DNA from: Myxococcales bacterium
Lineage (GTDB): Bacteria > Myxococcota > Polyangia > Polyangiales > Polyangiaceae
Length of the DNA: 8,734 bases
Assembly: GCA_020430865.1 (NCBI GenBank)
Contig: JAGQIY010000349.1
Span: 1 to 8,734, forward strand
Reading direction: 5' to 3'
Shown piece after piece: positions 7,010-8,734 of the stretch. The first letter of the stretch is position 1, and every line of letters begins with the position of its first letter. The position numbers and the translations under genes were made by a program. Below the pieces are notes generated by a model. It was given only the letters and a program-made list of their open reading frames with translations, was not told where the DNA came from and did no database searches.

Positions 7010-8148
7010 AGAAGCTCTACTGGAGGCCACAGGGCGTCTCGCGCGCTGCGCTCCTGCTCATCACCCTGGTAGCAGTGCTGGCGTTCTCGGCGGTCCGCCT
7101 GTTTCCCCAGGTGAAGAAGCAACCGTGGTACAGCGAGAAGCTCGCTGCGGCGCGCCTCGCTCGCGACTGCATGACGGCGATCAAGCAGGAAAAGATCAAG
7201 CGCGCCATCGTGATCGACAACCGGCTGGACCCTGCCGAGACGGGTATGATCGGCGCCAGCATCACCCCGGTCACGTCGAACACCGGGTACATCGACGCCA
7301 AGCTCACGAGCACGAACCCGAACTTCGCAGCTGTCATGGTGCACCTGCTGAAGAAGGCAGGCGTGGAGAGAGGTGACGTCGTGGCGGTCGGCGTTTCCGG
7401 CTCCTTCCCTGCTCTCAACACCTCCGCCCTGGCCGCACTCCAGACCCTGGGTGCGAATCCCATCGTGATCGCCAGCGCAGCCTCGAGCGAGTTCGGCGCC
7501 AACAACGTCGGCTATGTCTGGCTGGACATGGAGACCACGCTGATGGAGAAGAAGCTCATCGGCTTCCACAGCAGCGCCGCGAGCCTCGGTGGCATCGACG
7601 ATCGGGGAGTCGGCATGAGCGACACGGGTCGCGCGCTCCTGGAAGAAGCGATCTCGCGCAACGGCGTGCAGCGCCTCGAGTCGAACAGCCTGGTCGAGTC
7701 CATCGACAAGCGCATGGAAGTCTACGATCGCGTCGCGGGCGATCGCGCCATCCGCGCCTACATCAACGTGGGGGGCGGCTCGGCATCGGTCGGTACCCAC
7801 GTGGGAAAGAAGCAGTTCAAGCCGGGGCTCAATTCACGCCCGCCGCGGGGGGAAGACCTGGAGGATTCGGTGATGCTGCGCTTCGCCAAGCGTGATGTTC
7901 CGGTCATCCACATGTCCCGCATCAAGCTCCTGGCAGAAAAGTTTGGTCTACCAGTGGAGCAACACGTGGAGATCCCGGTCGGGCAGGGCGAGGTCTACGA
8001 ACGCGCCGAGCCGAACCGCTGGCTCGCGGGCGCTGGCGTGATCGCGATCCTGCTGGCGATGTTCGCGTTTATCCGCATGGATTTTGGGGTGAGGGTGCTC
8101 CGAGCGGCTCCGCGCAAGGCCAGCGGTCACCCGGAGCAAATGGTCTGA
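7006..8148 (+). CDS. pgsW: PgsW-like poly-gamma-glutamate system protein
   Basis: This 380-residue protein fits what I remember of the 'poly-gamma-glutamate system protein' (PgsW) family found beside pgsB and pgsC in Leptospira and other bacteria; its biochemical role is not established. It has membrane segments at about 13-30 and 339-356. Positive residues flank both outer ends (MKK..., and RVLRAAPRK after the second segment), so the 300-residue middle should lie in the periplasm. Two striking loops stand out there: GVSGSFP at 129-135 and the Gly/Ser-rich INVGGGSASVG at 253-263, both of the kind that could bind a ligand or form an active site. No D-x-H or GNH signature of the PgsA/CapA metallophosphatase-like domain is seen, so it is not a disguised PgsA. 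The start overlaps the pgsC stop by four bases; no good Shine-Dalgarno is present, consistent with coupling. Role in polymer export, release or anchoring is inference. Confidence 0.87.
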   Translation: MKKLYWRPQGVSRAALLLITLVAVLAFSAVRLFPQVKKQPWYSEKLAAARLARDCMTAIKQEKIKRAIVIDNRLDPAETGMIGASITPVTSNTGYIDAKLTSTNPNFAAVMVHLLKKAGVERGDVVAVGVSGSFPALNTSALAALQTLGANPIVIASAASSEFGANNVGYVWLDMETTLMEKKLIGFHSSAASLGGIDDRGVGMSDTGRALLEEAISRNGVQRLESNSLVESIDKRMEVYDRVAGDRAIRAYINVGGGSASVGTHVGKKQFKPGLNSRPPRGEDLEDSVMLRFAKRDVPVIHMSRIKLLAEKFGLPVEQHVEIPVGQGEVYERAEPNRWLAGAGVIAILLAMFAFIRMDFGVRVLRAAPRKASGHPEQMV

Positions 8149-8212
8149 AGCCAGCGCGCCTCTCCCCCGACCCCCGCCCTGGGAGCGCCTGCGCCCCGAG
8201 CAGCGCTGGACG

Positions 8213-8255
8213 GCAGCGCCGCTGGGAACGTGCTGTGCCAGGAACGCAGCGCCGC
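8213..8255 (+). repeat. Direct repeats GCAGCGCCGC and GGAACG upstream of the FAD gene
   Basis: GCAGCGCCGC occurs at 8213-8222 and 8246-8255 (33 bases, about three helical turns apart). Between and overlapping them GGAACG occurs at 8225-8230 and 8241-8246 (16 bases apart). The cluster lies about 80-120 bases upstream of the FAD gene start, a suitable place for regulator sites. Chance cannot be excluded. Confidence 0.35.
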
Positions 8256-8321
8256 CCGTAACCTTTCGCTGGCCCCGCGCGTGGAGCCTACGAAGCGCCG
8301 GAGTTCATCCCGCGCGGACGA

Positions 8322-8327
8322 GAGGAG
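8322..8327 (+). promoter_or_regulatory. Strong Shine-Dalgarno for the FAD oxidoreductase gene
   Basis: GAGGAG lies six bases before ATG 8334. It is the best ribosome binding site in the window and fixes the start of a gene whose end is not visible. Confidence 0.8.
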
Positions 8328-8333
8328 CGGACG

Positions 8334-8734
8334 ATGGGCGAGAGAAACGGAGATCTGGAGGTCGCGATCGTGGGCGGAGGCCTCGCGGGGCTCAGCGCAG
8401 CGGTGGCCCTCGGCAGGGCGGGCGTCCGCGTCGGCGTGTACGAACGCTCGACCACCCTGGGCGGACGCGCTGCGAGTCGTCTGGTCGGAGACTACGTGCT
8501 CGAGCTGGGACCCCATGCGCTCTACGCGTCCGGCGCCGCGCGCCGCGGCCTGCAGGGTCTCGGCATCGAGGTGCGGGGAAGCCTCCCTCGGCCCCGCGCC
8601 GCAGCGACGCTGGGGGGCCGCTACCACAAGCTGCCCATGGGAGCGGCGTCGCTCCTGTCCACGAGCTTGCTGGGGATCGCCGACAAGCTGCGCCTCGGGC
8701 GTCTCCTGAGCGAGCTCCAGGGCCCTAGCTCCGC
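8334..8734 (+). CDS. FAD-dependent oxidoreductase (amine oxidase / phytoene desaturase-like), 3' end missing
   Basis: The visible 133 residues are the N-terminal FAD-binding part of a flavoprotein of the amine oxidase/phytoene desaturase/protoporphyrinogen oxidase superfamily. A beta strand EVAIV leads into the dinucleotide-binding loop GGGLAG (14-19). Glu37, in VYER, is the expected ribose-binding acid, and GGRA (43-46) is the second conserved flavin motif of this group. A segment LELGPHALYASG follows, as in many actinobacterial and myxobacterial 'NAD(P)/FAD-dependent oxidoreductase' proteins. There is no signal peptide, so it should be cytoplasmic. Substrate (carotenoid-type, porphyrin-type or amine) cannot be told because the C-terminal substrate domain is outside the window. 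It is separated from the pgs operon by 185 bases and is probably transcribed independently. Confidence 0.88.
   Translation, partial: MGERNGDLEVAIVGGGLAGLSAAVALGRAGVRVGVYERSTTLGGRAASRLVGDYVLELGPHALYASGAARRGLQGLGIEVRGSLPRPRAAATLGGRYHKLPMGAASLLSTSLLGIADKLRLGRLLSELQGPSS

Larger units (their letters stand above)
8149..8333. other. Intergenic region after the pgs operon
   Basis: This 185-base gap holds no credible gene and no classical terminator. A 6-bp hairpin (GCGCTG 8203-8208, CAGCGC 8214-8219) lacks a T-run. The promoter of the next gene presumably lies here, but no clear -35/-10 pair is visible. Confidence 0.5.

Noticed and set aside
6802..7800. Minus-strand open frame of 332 codons opposite pgsC/pgsW
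   Set aside because: It spans the boundary of two overlapping, convincing + strand genes and has shadow-frame composition.
8203..8219. Hairpin as terminator of the pgs operon
   Set aside because: Only a 6-bp stem with no T-run after it; the operon end may be Rho-dependent or lie elsewhere.
8225..8261. ECF-sigma-type promoter using GGAAC at 8225 or 8241
   Set aside because: GGAAC resembles an ECF -35, but no CGT-like -10 sits at the usual 15-17 base spacing; CGTAA at 8257 is only 11 bases from the second GGAAC.

Overview
The window is a GC-rich (roughly two thirds G+C by eye) stretch with every real gene on the + strand. Gene content and protein style (a FecR/VIT/VWA multidomain protein, a large lipoprotein of unknown function, Gly- and Pro-rich linkers, a Leptospira-like poly-gamma-glutamate set) suggest a myxobacterium-type organism (Myxococcota, perhaps Polyangia). 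This is an inference from style; there is no rRNA or other marker to confirm it.

Layout. (1) Bases 1-3591 hold the 3' part of a very large gene whose reading frame is open at the window edge. Its product carries FecR, VIT, von Willebrand A, a low-complexity linker, TPR-like helices and a C-terminal DUF2135-like domain. A strong intrinsic terminator follows at 3611-3646. (2) Bases 3744-5144 encode a 466-residue secreted lipoprotein of unknown function, best started at an internal ATG that has a Shine-Dalgarno and a clean lipobox. A second hairpin with a short T-run lies at 5185-5219. (3) Bases 5239-8148 are a tight three-gene operon: pgsB/capB (Mur-ligase-like poly-gamma-glutamate synthase), pgsC/capC (membrane partner) and a PgsW-like bitopic protein, with a 10-bp gap and then an ATGA overlap. 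No pgsA/capA, capD/ggt or capE is present here. (4) After a 185-bp gap with short direct repeats, an FAD-dependent amine-oxidase/phytoene-desaturase-like gene starts at 8334 behind a very good Shine-Dalgarno and runs off the window.

How they fit together. PgsB and PgsC are expected to polymerise glutamate through gamma-amide bonds at the inner membrane. The PgsW-like protein, anchored at both ends with its bulk predicted in the periplasm, probably handles the polymer afterwards. The preceding lipoprotein, predicted to reach the outer membrane, is a neighbour that could be involved, but a terminator-like hairpin separates it from pgsB, so the link is only positional. The most interesting points are the PgsA-less PGA operon, the hairpin overlapping the longer pgsB start codons, and the unusual domain chain and VIT insertion of the first protein. 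No CRISPR, tRNA, rRNA, insertion sequence or phage feature was seen.
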